Assembly: GCA_018780265.1 (NCBI GenBank)
Contig: JADMJV010000013.1
Location: 101,417 to 165,416, forward strand
Length of the DNA: 64,000 bases
Reading direction: 5' to 3'
DNA from: a bacterium
GTDB taxonomy: Bacteria; Vulcanimicrobiota; Xenobia; Xenobiales; JADMJV01
The position numbers and the translations under genes are program-made. The notes under the pieces were generated by a model. It was not told where the DNA came from. It did no database searches and worked only from the letters and a program-made list of their open reading frames with translations. Below, in pieces: positions 25,756 to 34,032 of this stretch; position 1 is the stretch's first letter; every line of letters begins with the position of its first letter.

Positions 25756-26454
25756 TCATTTTTTTGCCTTTACCAGCAATTTCAGGCCAGAGAACTTGCC
25801 GCCCCCCGGTTTTAACGGGATCGCTTCGGTGCTGGCCTCCCCCTGTCCCGGCTTGCGGGCCCGCACAATCATGTGGCGGGCCCGGCGGGTGGATTCAAAC
25901 TCAATCTCCAGGGAAAAATGTCCCGGTCGGGGGTGTTTTAGCTTCACCCATTCGTAGGTCTGTTGGTAGGGGATGTCAGGCAGATCCACGGTCACCTGCA
26001 CATCGCCCAGGGCGGGATACGGTTCCACCTCTACCGAGCCTTCCACCACGAGTTTCAACGGGTTGAGGTCGGGAGTGGCCAGGCGAGCGGCGGAGTTATC
26101 GGTGCTGCCTTGTGTGGGTGTCTTCCAACCCGCGAGCATCCAGATCAAGCCCACTACCGCCAGCGTCCCCATCCCTGCGCGCACTGCTGTGGCCGGAAGC
26201 ATGGCCTGGACGCTCTGACTAAGGCTGGGCTGAAATTCGCGGGGTTGGGCTGGACCTGAGTGATAGCGGGCGGTGGCCGGGCGGGTATGGACTTTGACGG
26301 CCGCTTCAGCCAGTTCGGCAACTTCGCGCAACTCAATAATGGTGTAGCCACGCTTGAGGGCTACGTCGCGAGCATCGGCCAGGCTACCGGCCTCCAAGGT
26401 GCCCTTGCGCACTTTGCCCTCGGCATCACTCACTTGAAAGTAAAAGCGACCCAT
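25756..26454 (-). CDS. Single-span membrane protein with GspF/PilC N-terminal-like domain
   Basis: 232 residues from ATG 26454. The first 45 residues (FYFQVSDAEGKVRKGTLEAGS and on to ADARDVALKRGYTIIELREV) closely follow the N-terminal pattern of GspF/PilC proteins. That region precedes their membrane domain. The rest does not match: one transmembrane helix (about 98-117) and then a beta-rich extracytoplasmic domain with charged strands. It diverges from smc over about 115 bp. No type II secretion or pilus genes are nearby. The function is unknown, and an earlier start at 26550 lacks support. Confidence 0.6.
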   Translation of the reverse strand: MGRFYFQVSDAEGKVRKGTLEAGSLADARDVALKRGYTIIELREVAELAEAAVKVHTRPATARYHSGPAQPREFQPSLSQSVQAMLPATAVRAGMGTLAVVGLIWMLAGWKTPTQGSTDNSAARLATPDLNPLKLVVEGSVEVEPYPALGDVQVTVDLPDIPYQQTYEWVKLKHPRPGHFSLEIEFESTRRARHMIVRARKPGQGEASTEAIPLKPGGGKFSGLKLLVKAKK

Positions 26455-26570
26455 GGCGTTAGATTTGTCAGGATGGCAAGATCTCCTCGAGAATATGGCC
26501 GAACAAACGTTCCGCAGGATTTGCGCCTGGTCTTGAAAATAAATCAACACAAACTGGGCTAGGACTTCAA

Positions 26571-29500
26571 GTGTTCCTTAAACGACTCGAACTTTATGGC
26601 TTCAAGACCTTCTCGCAGAAGACCGAGATTGAGTTTACGCGCGGTTTTTTGGCTGTGGTGGGTCCCAACGGCAGCGGCAAGAGCAATCTGACGGACGCCA
26701 TTCGTTTTTGCTTGGGCGAACACAGCGTCAAGGCCATGCGCGCCACCAAGTTGGACGAACTGGTGTTTGCTGGCACCCCCACTCGCAAGGGTGCCCCTTA
26801 CGCAGAGGTAACGGCCATTTTTGACAATAGCGACCAGGTGCTGCCCCTTGATTTGCCAGAGGTAGCCATTACGCGCCGCCTGGAAGCCGACGGCGACAGC
26901 AAGTTTTTTATTAACCGGACCGCCTGCCGCCTGCGTGATATTCACGAATTGTTGATGGGCAGCGGGGTGGGTCCGGGCAGCTTTTCGGTGTTGGGCGGCA
27001 AAGAGGTGGATCAAGTCCTTTCGACCGACCCCAAAGAGCGTCGCAATATGCTGGAGGAGACGGCGGGGGTCAATCGCTACAAATTTCGCAAGCGCGAAGC
27101 CCAGCGCCGCCTGGAGAAGACGGCCGGCAATCTAACGCGTCTGCACGACATTTTGCGTGAGTTGGAACTACAACTGGAGGAGAGCGAGAAGCAGCTGGAG
27201 CGGTATCGCAAGTACCGCGAAGCCCAGGTAGAGCTGAAGGCGCTGGAACTGGAGCTGGCCATTCAGGAATGGAGCCGCCTGCAGCAACAGATCGAGGAAT
27301 TGCGAGCCAAACTGGCCCGCGCCCAGCAGCAAGTAGCTGAGATGGAGCAACTTTCCGAAGAAGCCCGGCTGGCCCTGGAGCAGGCCTCGATTGAAAAGCG
27401 CCGACGCGATGCCCAACGCGAAAAGTCTTTGGGCGAGTGCGCCGAGCTACGCGAGAAGGCCAGCGTTACGCGGGCGAATCTGGAGTCACTGGTCAAACGG
27501 CGTGGCGAATTGCAGCATTCGGCTCAAAACGCTCAGCAACGCCTGGATTCGGCCCAGCAGCGCATGGAAGATTGTGAGCGCGAATGGGAGGCGGTTCGTC
27601 AGAACCTGCCCCAAAATGAGGCGCAGCTTGAGCAGGCCCAGCAGAGGTTGGCTCAGGCTCGCCTCGACAAAGAACAGCTGCCGCTGCAGGGACACAGTCC
27701 GCACGCTCAGCTGCGTCAGCGCCTGGCGGTAGTAGAAAAGGAACAGCACCAGGGGCTGGGCCGGCGCGAGACCTTACGGGCCCGTCAAGAGTCGGACGAC
27801 TACCGCATTTTGGAGCTGATCGAGCAGCGTGAGCAGGTGCGTAAGCAGGTGGTGGAGTCGGCGGACCAGTCTGACCTGGACCCCGAATTAGTGGAGCAAC
27901 TGCAAGAGGCGGCCTCCCTGACGGCTCAGGTGGAGACCGAGAAGAAGCAGTTGGAGCAGAGCTTGCTGGAGGTCCAGCAGCAGCATCGCCAGTTGGAAAA
28001 TCAGCGACGCCCCCTGGTCAGTCGGCTGGCCGAACTGGAAGCCTTGCTGGAAGACGGCAGCGGCCTGCCGCCGGCCGTGCGTGCGGTGCTGCAATGGAAA
28101 GACCCCGGTATGCTGGGTCTGCTGGGCCAACTGGTCAAGGTTCCGTCGGGCCTGGAGCAGGCTTTTGAGGCAGCCCTGGGTGGGCACGTCAACGATATTG
28201 TCACGCGTGATCGTAAGGTGGCCTCGGGGCTGATCGAACGCCTCAAGCAAGAACGGATTGGCCGGGTAACCTTCTGGCCTCTCGATCTGGAACGCATGCC
28301 CCCGCCGCCGCCCCAACTGCCCGATCGTCGAGGAGTGGTGGGATTAGCCCTGGAGCTGCTCAACTATCCGCGCGAAATCGAGAGCGTGCTCAGCGAGATG
28401 CTGGGGCGAACCGTGATTATGGAAGATATGCCCACCGCCCTTCAGCTCTATGACCGCTGCCGGGGCCGCCGTCCTCATCTGGTTACCAAGCAGGGCGAAT
28501 ACCTCAATCCCTCGGGTGCCTTGACGGGCGGGGCCAGTCGTCAGAATCAGTCGGGTCTTTTGTCGCGGCGACGCCTTTTAGACGAAGCTCGTCAGCAACT
28601 GCAGAAGCAGGAGATCGAGGTGCAGCGCTGCCGCGATCGCGAGGAAAGTCTTGTGCAACAGCGCCTGCAGGCCGACCAGACCCTGCAGGCCGCCCGCGAG
28701 GCCTTTCGTTCCCTCAAGGCCGAACTGGCCGACCAGGAGGCCGAGGGCAAGCGTAAGGGACAGGACCGTGAGCGCCTCCAACGCAGCCTGGTCAAAGCCG
28801 AAGAAGAACTGAAGATGCTTCAGCAGCGCTCCCAGGCCGCCGATCTGGAACTCGACGAGCTCGAAGAGCAACTGGCCGCCTGGGCTACCGAGCGCGGCCA
28901 ACTGGAAGAGCAACTTACCCAGTTTCAAGAGGAGGAAGCCCGCCTCCAGGTGCTGCGGCAGGAGTTGCAGAGCCGGCTAAGCGATTGCGAACTGGACTTT
29001 GAACGCCGACGCCAGGCGCAGCAGCAACTGGAGAGTGAGCAGACGCGTTTGCAGCAGCGTCGCCAGGAGTTGATCGACGATCAGCAACAGGCGGGCCAGG
29101 AAGCCAAACGTTGCCAGCGTCTGCTGGGCGGTATGGAGAGCGAGGGCGAGCAACTGAAAAGTTCGCTGGAGCAGTTGGAGAGCGATCTGGATCAGCGCCA
29201 ACAAGAACTGGAGCGACTGCGCCTGGAGAACCTGGAGCGAGAAGCGGCCTGGACGGCCCTGGCCGAGCAGGTGCGCCAACTCGACGAGGATTTGCGCGCC
29301 CGGCAGGCCCAACACACCAAGATCGAAATTGAGTTGGCCGGCCTGGAAGCGCGCCGCGAGGAAGCGCTGGAGCGCCTGGGGGACATTCCCGAAGGGGAGG
29401 AAGTCAAGCCCACCAACCCCATGACTCCAGTCGAACTGGAGAAGGCCAAGCAGCGCGCCAGCCGCCTGCGAAACTTCCTGGAAAATTTCGGCTCGGTCAA

Positions 29501-30128
29501 TCTGGGCGCTCAAGAGGATCACGAGCGGCTGCAGGTGCGCCATGACGAACTCAAGGACCAGATTGCCGACCTGGAGGAAGGGGCCGACAGCCTGCGCGCC
29601 ATTATGGCCGAACTGGACGCCATTACCGTTGTTCAGTTCAAAGAAGCCTTTGACAAGGTCAACGAGACCTTTGGGCGCTGCTTCACCGACCTTTTTCAGG
29701 GCGGCACGGCTCGCCTGGAGCTTTGCAATCCAGACGACATGCTTGACTCCGGTGTGGAGATTGTGGCCTGCCCACCAGGCAAGCGCCTGCAAAATCTCAC
29801 CCTTCTTTCCAGTGGTGAGCGGGCCTTGTCAGCCATGGCTTTCTTGCTCTCGCTGCTGACCGTGAAGCCCAGCCCGATTGTGATTTTGGACGAACTGGAT
29901 GCCCCTCTCGACGATTCCAATGTGGAGCGGGTGGCCTCGCGCCTGGGAGGCTTTTCGTCATCGTCTCAGTTCTTGGTTATCACCCACAACCGCAAAACGA
30001 TGGAGTTTGCCGATCGGCTCTATGGGGTCACGATGGAAGAACCCGGGGTGAGTCGAATCCTGTCTGTGAAGCTGAGCCAGGATGGCAGCTACGCACCGAC
30101 TAAAGAAGCTCAAGAGGTATACGCCTGA
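26571..30128 (+). CDS. smc: Chromosome segregation protein SMC
   Basis: 1185 residues, full SMC length. Walker A GPNGSGKS is at 31-38, followed by the LGEHSVKAMRATKLDELVF block. A first coiled-coil arm runs to about 500, the hinge lies about 500-680 and ends in the Gly-rich GALTGGAS, then comes the second arm. The C-terminal head has a signature of LSSGERALSAMAF where LSGGE is usual, and Walker B VILDELDAPLDDSNVERV. The start is GTG 26571 with CTAGGAC upstream. SMC works as a condensin ring with ScpAB, which are not in the window. The next gene overlaps its stop by one base. Confidence 0.97.
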   Translation: MFLKRLELYGFKTFSQKTEIEFTRGFLAVVGPNGSGKSNLTDAIRFCLGEHSVKAMRATKLDELVFAGTPTRKGAPYAEVTAIFDNSDQVLPLDLPEVAITRRLEADGDSKFFINRTACRLRDIHELLMGSGVGPGSFSVLGGKEVDQVLSTDPKERRNMLEETAGVNRYKFRKREAQRRLEKTAGNLTRLHDILRELELQLEESEKQLERYRKYREAQVELKALELELAIQEWSRLQQQIEELRAKLARAQQQVAEMEQLSEEARLALEQASIEKRRRDAQREKSLGECAELREKASVTRANLESLVKRRGELQHSAQNAQQRLDSAQQRMEDCEREWEAVRQNLPQNEAQLEQAQQRLAQARLDKEQLPLQGHSPHAQLRQRLAVVEKEQHQGLGRRETLRARQESDDYRILELIEQREQVRKQVVESADQSDLDPELVEQLQEAASLTAQVETEKKQLEQSLLEVQQQHRQLENQRRPLVSRLAELEALLEDGSGLPPAVRAVLQWKDPGMLGLLGQLVKVPSGLEQAFEAALGGHVNDIVTRDRKVASGLIERLKQERIGRVTFWPLDLERMPPPPPQLPDRRGVVGLALELLNYPREIESVLSEMLGRTVIMEDMPTALQLYDRCRGRRPHLVTKQGEYLNPSGALTGGASRQNQSGLLSRRRLLDEARQQLQKQEIEVQRCRDREESLVQQRLQADQTLQAAREAFRSLKAELADQEAEGKRKGQDRERLQRSLVKAEEELKMLQQRSQAADLELDELEEQLAAWATERGQLEEQLTQFQEEEARLQVLRQELQSRLSDCELDFERRRQAQQQLESEQTRLQQRRQELIDDQQQAGQEAKRCQRLLGGMESEGEQLKSSLEQLESDLDQRQQELERLRLENLEREAAWTALAEQVRQLDEDLRARQAQHTKIEIELAGLEARREEALERLGDIPEGEEVKPTNPMTPVELEKAKQRASRLRNFLENFGSVNLGAQEDHERLQVRHDELKDQIADLEEGADSLRAIMAELDAITVVQFKEAFDKVNETFGRCFTDLFQGGTARLELCNPDDMLDSGVEIVACPPGKRLQNLTLLSSGERALSAMAFLLSLLTVKPSPIVILDELDAPLDDSNVERVASRLGGFSSSSQFLVITHNRKTMEFADRLYGVTMEEPGVSRILSVKLSQDGSYAPTKEAQEVYA

Positions 30129-30820
30129 TGTCTAAATTGCTGCCCCTACTGTCGCGTAAGTTTGTGTTGATGGTCAGCTTGCCCAAAAACGATCCCAAGC
30201 TGGCTGTGGCGGCTGTAGAGTCGGGAGCCCAGTGCTTGAAGGTTCACATCAACTGCCGCCACTTCGCCAGCGGAACCACTTTTCGACCCTGGAAGCACGA
30301 GCGTGACGCCATTGTAGAGGTGCTCCAGGCGGTTGAGGTGCCGGTGGGCATTGTGACCGGCGAGGAGAATCAGCCCGGAGCTGACGATTTGGCCGATATT
30401 CAGAGTCAGCGCTTTGACTTTTGGGATCTCTTTGCCAAGTTTACCCCACCCGGTCATCTCAAGCTCAATATGGGGCGGATGGTGGCCGTGGACAGCCAGT
30501 GGACTCCCGATCTAATGAAGGCGCTGGAGCAGATCGGCATTCAGATTATCGAAGGTTCGATTGTGCCCAAGGACGAGTATCGCACTCCTTTGAATCTGGT
30601 CGACCTGGCCAACTATTTGAGATTGGCAAAGTCCAGCAATATGCCGGTATTGATTCCCACTCAGAAGGCTGTGCAGCCTCACGAAGTCGGCTATTTACAG
30701 CGAGTGGGTGCAGCCGGACTGACGATTGGGGCCGTGGTTACGGGTTTGGACGAAGCCAGCCTGCGCACGGCTACTTCACAATTTGCAGCAGCCATTGCCG
30801 AACTGCCCAATAACCCATGA
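30128..30820 (+). CDS. Putative TIM-barrel protein of unknown function
   Basis: 230 residues. Alternating strand-helix units with barrel-like strand ends support a TIM barrel: FVLMVSLP, AVESGAQCLKVHINCRHF, VEVPVGIVTGEEN, HLKLNMGRMVAVDSQW, GIQIIEGSIVPKDEY, and AAGLTIGAVVTG. It resembles phosphate-binding barrels of the epimerase or nitronate type in general shape only; I could not place it in a family. The start ATG overlaps the smc stop (TGATG), and the DUF4127 gene overlaps its own stop by four bases, so all three are translated from one message. Confidence 0.65.
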   Translation: MSKLLPLLSRKFVLMVSLPKNDPKLAVAAVESGAQCLKVHINCRHFASGTTFRPWKHERDAIVEVLQAVEVPVGIVTGEENQPGADDLADIQSQRFDFWDLFAKFTPPGHLKLNMGRMVAVDSQWTPDLMKALEQIGIQIIEGSIVPKDEYRTPLNLVDLANYLRLAKSSNMPVLIPTQKAVQPHEVGYLQRVGAAGLTIGAVVTGLDEASLRTATSQFAAAIAELPNNP

Positions 30821-32124
30821 AGCCGTGGCTGCTGATACCGCTGGATGACCGCCCGTGCTGCTGGCAGTTTCCCCAACGGTTGGCGCCGCTGCGCGTGCCG
30901 CCCCGCGAATTGCTGGGCAATTTTCAGACGCCTGGCGATTCCGACGCCATCTTGGACTGGCTGGAGGCCGAGGCTCCCGGGGCCGCCGGGGCGGTGGTGG
31001 CCCTGGACATGATCAGTTGGGGCGGTTTGGTTGCCAGCCGTCACCCTACGGGCGACCTGAAAGTGGCCCGCGCCCGTCTACAACGCCTGTGGGCCATCCG
31101 TCGCCAACACCCCTTCAAGTTGTTGGCCTTTCAGACCATTTTACGCAATGCCCCCACCCAGGTTCGCCCGGAAGACGCCGCCTTTGCCGAGTTGATTGTG
31201 GAGTTTTCTCAAGACCCTGACAACGAAGAATTGCGTCAGCGGATTCCGGCCCAATTGCTTCACGAATACATGCGAGTGCGCCAGCGCAACCTGAGGATTT
31301 ATCGCGACCTGGCCCAGAATTCGTGGGAGATGGACTACCTGGTCTACGCCCTGGACGACAGCAAGACGGCCGGCTGGAATCTGCAGGAACTGGCCTCGCT
31401 GGGCGAGGTGCATTCGCTGCCCGGTACCGACGAAACGGCCCTGCTATTGCTGTGCCGGGCCCTGGCCAAACAGCGTCGGCTGCAACTGGACTGGTCCCAT
31501 CCCGACCTGCCCGATCTGCAGGGCATGTATGAGGACCGACCGGTCGGGGCGGTGGTGGAGGCCCAGATGCTGGCGGCCGACCTGGAGCAGGGGCCGTCTA
31601 CGCATCAATTGTGGCTTTATGGACGGCCCGAGCGGTTGCAAAGGGAAGCCCGCAATCAAGAAGCGGCTGAAGTGGATGCTGTTTGGCTGGAGCATTTGAC
31701 AATGGCTCTGGCGGCCGGGGCCCGCATCGTGCTGGTCGATTTGACTTTCGCCAACGGAGGTGACCTGAGCCTGGGACAGGCCCTGAATATGCGTGGATTG
31801 TGGCCCCAACTGGCCGGTTATTCAGCCTGGAATACTCTGGGCAACCGGGTGGGCACCGCCTTGGCCTGTCTGGCCCTGGAGCCCTCGCCCCACTTTTTGG
31901 CCGAGCGAATCGCCGACGACCTGCTCTATCAGGCTGATTTTCGCTGGCGGGCCGCTCAGATGCTGGGGCATCCTGGCTTGACTCTGAGCGAACACGAAGT
32001 GGCCCGGGTGGAGAAGGAGATCTTTCCGGCTTTGCAAGAGCGCCTGGCCGGTTACCTTCCCGGCCGGATCCTGCTGAGTCTCCCCTGGAAGCGCCTTTTT
32101 GAGGTTGAGGTGGTGTCCCTCTAG
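30817..32124 (+). CDS. DUF4127-family protein
   Basis: 435 residues. The N-terminal LLIPLDDRPC, then the ALDMISWGGLVASR block, the VYALDDSKTAGWN region and the C-terminal YSAWNTLGNRVGTALA match DUF4127, whose members are about 500 residues and uncharacterised. Conserved Asp, Asn and Arg residues suggest an enzyme. It overlaps the TIM-barrel gene by four bases (ATGA). Having smc, the barrel protein and DUF4127 in one message is unusual, but I cannot say whether the link is functional. No signal peptide. Confidence 0.82.
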   Translation: MKPWLLIPLDDRPCCWQFPQRLAPLRVPPRELLGNFQTPGDSDAILDWLEAEAPGAAGAVVALDMISWGGLVASRHPTGDLKVARARLQRLWAIRRQHPFKLLAFQTILRNAPTQVRPEDAAFAELIVEFSQDPDNEELRQRIPAQLLHEYMRVRQRNLRIYRDLAQNSWEMDYLVYALDDSKTAGWNLQELASLGEVHSLPGTDETALLLLCRALAKQRRLQLDWSHPDLPDLQGMYEDRPVGAVVEAQMLAADLEQGPSTHQLWLYGRPERLQREARNQEAAEVDAVWLEHLTMALAAGARIVLVDLTFANGGDLSLGQALNMRGLWPQLAGYSAWNTLGNRVGTALACLALEPSPHFLAERIADDLLYQADFRWRAAQMLGHPGLTLSEHEVARVEKEIFPALQERLAGYLPGRILLSLPWKRLFEVEVVSL

Positions 32125-32145
32125 AGGCCGCAGGAAAGGCTTTTT
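32125..32145 (+). terminator. Weak terminator-like hairpin
   Basis: A five-base arm AGGCC and its partner GGCTT (one G-U pair) are separated by eight bases and followed immediately by TTTTT continuing the arm. It sits between the DUF4127 stop and the TerC gene and may partially end the smc operon. Confidence 0.3.
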
Positions 32146-32167
32146 GCCGACCGAACAGGCTTAGCTC

Positions 32168-32926
32168 ATGTTTGACGCCTTTATGACCGCCGACGGGTTG
32201 GTTACGTTGGCCACTTTGTCGGTTTTAGAGGTCATTTTGGGCATCGACAATCTGGTCTTCATCGCTATTTTGGTGGCTCGTTTGGAGCCCGAGAAGCAGC
32301 CGGCCGCTCGGCGTTTGGGTTTGGGCCTGGCCATGATCACGCGCTGCATGCTGCTGGCCGGCATGTCGTTTCTGGCCCACCTCACCCGCGAAACTGGCTT
32401 GAGCGTTCCCTTTACCGGTCACGCCCTCACCTTTCGGGATATTGTGCTGCTGGGGGGCGGGTTTTTCTTACTCTATAAGGCCACCAAAGAGATTCACGAG
32501 AAGCTGGAAGAAGAGGACGAGGAAATGGCGCCGCCGGCGCACGCCAGTTTTTTCAAGATCATTTGCCAGATCGTTGTGATCGACATTATCTTTTCGCTGG
32601 ACTCCGTGATTACGGCCATCGGCATCGCGGATGACCTGGAGATTATGATCGCGGCGGTGATCCTGGCCGTCATGGTGATGATTATTTTTTCCGGCCCGAT
32701 CAGTAACTTCATCAATCGCCACCCTTCCATCAAGATGTTGGCGCTGAGCTTCCTGATATTGATCGGGTGCATGCTGGTGGCTGAGGGAACGGGCCAACAC
32801 ATCAACAAAGGCTATATCTACTTTGCCATGTTCTTCTCACTTACCGTGGAGTCGCTCAATCTGGTGACAAAGCGCAAACAACGCGCGAAACGGGATGCCC
32901 GACGCCAGGCTCTGGATTCGGATTAG
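32168..32926 (+). CDS. TerC-family integral membrane protein
   Basis: 252 residues with seven predicted transmembrane helices. The two TerC signatures with membrane acidic residues are present: SVLEVILGIDNLVFIAI near residues 18-35 and VVIDIIFSLDSVITAIG near 138-154. Between them is an acidic cytoplasmic loop (LEEEDEEM). TerC/YoaE/YgjT relatives are linked to metal (Mn, Ca) export or tellurite tolerance; here the ion is not predictable. The gene ends eight bp before the stop of a tiny convergent secreted peptide gene. Confidence 0.92.
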   Translation: MFDAFMTADGLVTLATLSVLEVILGIDNLVFIAILVARLEPEKQPAARRLGLGLAMITRCMLLAGMSFLAHLTRETGLSVPFTGHALTFRDIVLLGGGFFLLYKATKEIHEKLEEEDEEMAPPAHASFFKIICQIVVIDIIFSLDSVITAIGIADDLEIMIAAVILAVMVMIIFSGPISNFINRHPSIKMLALSFLILIGCMLVAEGTGQHINKGYIYFAMFFSLTVESLNLVTKRKQRAKRDARRQALDSD

Positions 32927-32934
32927 TTGACCCC

Positions 32935-33099
32935 TCAGGGGACGCACACCAGCACGATATTGTTGGATGCGCCAGATGTGACAATGCTGCCGTCGGGTTG
33001 GACCGAGTAGCTCTGACCTGGGGGCAGGCCATGGCTGCCACGCAACTCGCCCCAGACCGACAATAGCAGCAGAACCAGTAAACAAAATCTTGAGAGCAC
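32935..33099 (-). CDS. Small secreted peptide (54 residues)
   Basis: A short minus-strand frame begins GTG 33099. It starts MLSRFCLLVLLLLSVWGEL, a clear signal peptide with a basic n-region and a Leu/Val core. The mature part is polar with Gly/Ser/Pro (GQSYSVQPDGSIVTSGAS) and ends in the hydrophobic tail NIVLVCVP. The codon pattern and signal-peptide logic favour real coding. The reading is unbroken, and the stop lies eight bp from the convergent TerC stop. No strong Shine-Dalgarno is visible. Function unknown. I know of no family. Confidence 0.55.
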   Translation of the reverse strand: MLSRFCLLVLLLLSVWGELRGSHGLPPGQSYSVQPDGSIVTSGASNNIVLVCVP

Positions 33100-33232
33100 G
33101 GCTTCGTCCAGGTATCCCTTCTCCAGTGTAACTAGCGCCCAGTTTAAGCCAGCCTGCTGAAAAATCTTCGAAATGCCGCGTCAGAACAGACGCGCCGGGT
33201 GCCCTCATCTCGGTCGAGTAGGGCCGTGCCCG

Positions 33233-33274
33233 ATTGCCACTACGCTGGAAACAATTGCCACTGCAGTGGAAACT
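33233..33274 (+). repeat. Two tandem 21-bp imperfect repeats
   Basis: Copy one (33233-33253) and copy two (33254-33274) both read ATTGCCACT, four variable bases, then TGGAAAC; 17 of 21 positions match. Copy two contains the perfect 12-bp palindrome CCACTGCAGTGG. Multiple short repeats of this TGGAAA/TGCCA kind occur at the ends of IS21-type elements, so this may be a relic end. No transposase gene is near. It lies 26 bp beyond the stop of the PIN toxin gene. Confidence 0.5.
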
Positions 33275-33299
33275 CTTGGTTTGGCCCTTGCCCTGCTTT

Positions 33300-33704
33300 T
33301 CACGGTTCCATCAGGTGCAGATCTTTGAAGTGACTGCGATAGAAGCCCAGGTCTCGGCTGAGCAAGCGATCGGCGTGATGGAGCGCGTGGGCCGCAATCA
33401 TGAAGTCCGCTACCATCCTTTCCCGGCCGCCCTTTCGGTGGCGCAGGTAGTGGCGCCAGCGCTGTCCCGCGTCGTGAGCCGCTGTCAATGACATAGGAAG
33501 CAAAGCTATGCTGACGCTTCTCAGGAAATTCTCCATGTCACTCAAAACAGGGAACTGGGCGCCAAGTTCAGAGGCAACAACATCGACAACCACCAGCGAG
33601 CCTTCTTGAGTCGCCTGGTGAAGTAGAGAGAGGCTGGCGGCCTGATGGCCCACATCGGGCAGCAGAACGTCGAGCAGGATATTGGTGTCTACCGCCGTTA
33701 TCAC
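33300..33704 (-). CDS. PIN-domain toxin (VapC-like), module 1
   Basis: 134 residues. Acidic PIN residues are visible: Asp in AVDTNILLDVLL (residue 6), Glu in VVASELGAQF (about 46), Asp in MVADFMIAAHAL (about 100), and Asp in LSRDLGFYRSHF near the end. VapC proteins are Mg-dependent RNases cutting tRNA or rRNA. The start overlaps the antitoxin stop by four bases (ATGA), the usual TA arrangement. It is transcribed divergently from a second, unrelated VapBC-type module. Confidence 0.9.
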   Translation of the reverse strand: MITAVDTNILLDVLLPDVGHQAASLSLLHQATQEGSLVVVDVVASELGAQFPVLSDMENFLRSVSIALLPMSLTAAHDAGQRWRHYLRHRKGGRERMVADFMIAAHALHHADRLLSRDLGFYRSHFKDLHLMEP

Positions 33705-33916
33705 TTGTGTCCCCGCATCTGCCTCACGATTTCGTCACTCTCTCCGGGCTGACCCAGGTAGCCAGCCCACTTCAAGAATGGATTCTCCATCACCGACTTC
33801 ACGATCACCAGGCGACCATTTTCCTCGTAAAACTCCACTTCCGTCCCATCGTCGATGCCGGTGCGCTCGCGAAGCTCTTTGGGGATTGTGACCTGGCCTC
33901 GCCGTGTAACTTTCAT
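33701..33916 (-). CDS. AbrB/MazE-like antitoxin (VapB-like), module 1
   Basis: 71 residues. MKVTRRGQVTIPKELRERTG followed by TEVEFYEENGRLVIVK is the swapped-hairpin SpoVT-AbrB DNA-binding fold. The C-terminal tail (MENPFLKWAGYLGQPGESDEIVRQMRG) would wrap the PIN toxin. It is the first gene of the pair and should repress its own promoter. Three phased repeats between the -10 and its start codon are candidate operators. Confidence 0.92.
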   Translation of the reverse strand: MKVTRRGQVTIPKELRERTGIDDGTEVEFYEENGRLVIVKSVMENPFLKWAGYLGQPGESDEIVRQMRGHK

Positions 33917-33924
33917 CTTTGAAA

Positions 33925-33963
33925 ATCCTATCGTAAATTCCTACGCCAAGATCCTATCAAGAC
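33925..33963 (-). promoter_or_regulatory. Three 13-bp phased repeats, candidate antitoxin operator
   Basis: On the plus strand three consecutive 13-bp units read AAATCCTATCGTA-type, AATTCCTACGCCA-type and AGATCCTATCAAG-type, sharing TCCTA at exactly 13-bp spacing (cores at 33925, 33938, 33951). They lie between the -10 of the module 1 promoter and the antitoxin ATG, and the last one covers the -10. Phased repeats overlapping the promoter fit autorepression by an AbrB-like antitoxin. This is inferred from position and spacing. Confidence 0.5.
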
Positions 33964-33979
33964 TCCAAGGGCTTGTCAA
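33951..33979 (-). promoter_or_regulatory. Promoter of toxin-antitoxin module 1
   Basis: Minus strand: TTGACA (33979-33974), 17-bp spacer, TAGGAT (33956-33951). The -35 is a full consensus match and the -10 matches four of six. The expected transcript start near 33944 gives a leader of about 27 bases before the antitoxin ATG at 33916. Confidence 0.75.
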
Positions 33980-33996
33980 AGGCGAACCACCGCACC

Positions 33997-34025
33997 TTGA
34001 CCCCTTGACTTCATGATGCTATCCT
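33997..34025 (+). promoter_or_regulatory. Promoter of toxin-antitoxin module 2, probably leaderless
   Basis: Plus strand: TTGACC (33997-34002), exactly 17 bp, TATCCT (34020-34025). The expected transcript start, about seven bases downstream, coincides with the ATG at 34033. The antitoxin gene has no Shine-Dalgarno, which a leaderless message explains. The -35 boxes of the two modules are only 17 bp apart, back to back. Confidence 0.65.
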
Positions 34026-34032
34026 CATCTTG

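Noticed and set aside
28578..29792. Two Leu-rich minus-strand ORFs inside smc
   Set aside because: They mirror the Glu/Gln/Leu codons of the SMC coiled coil and have no independent support.
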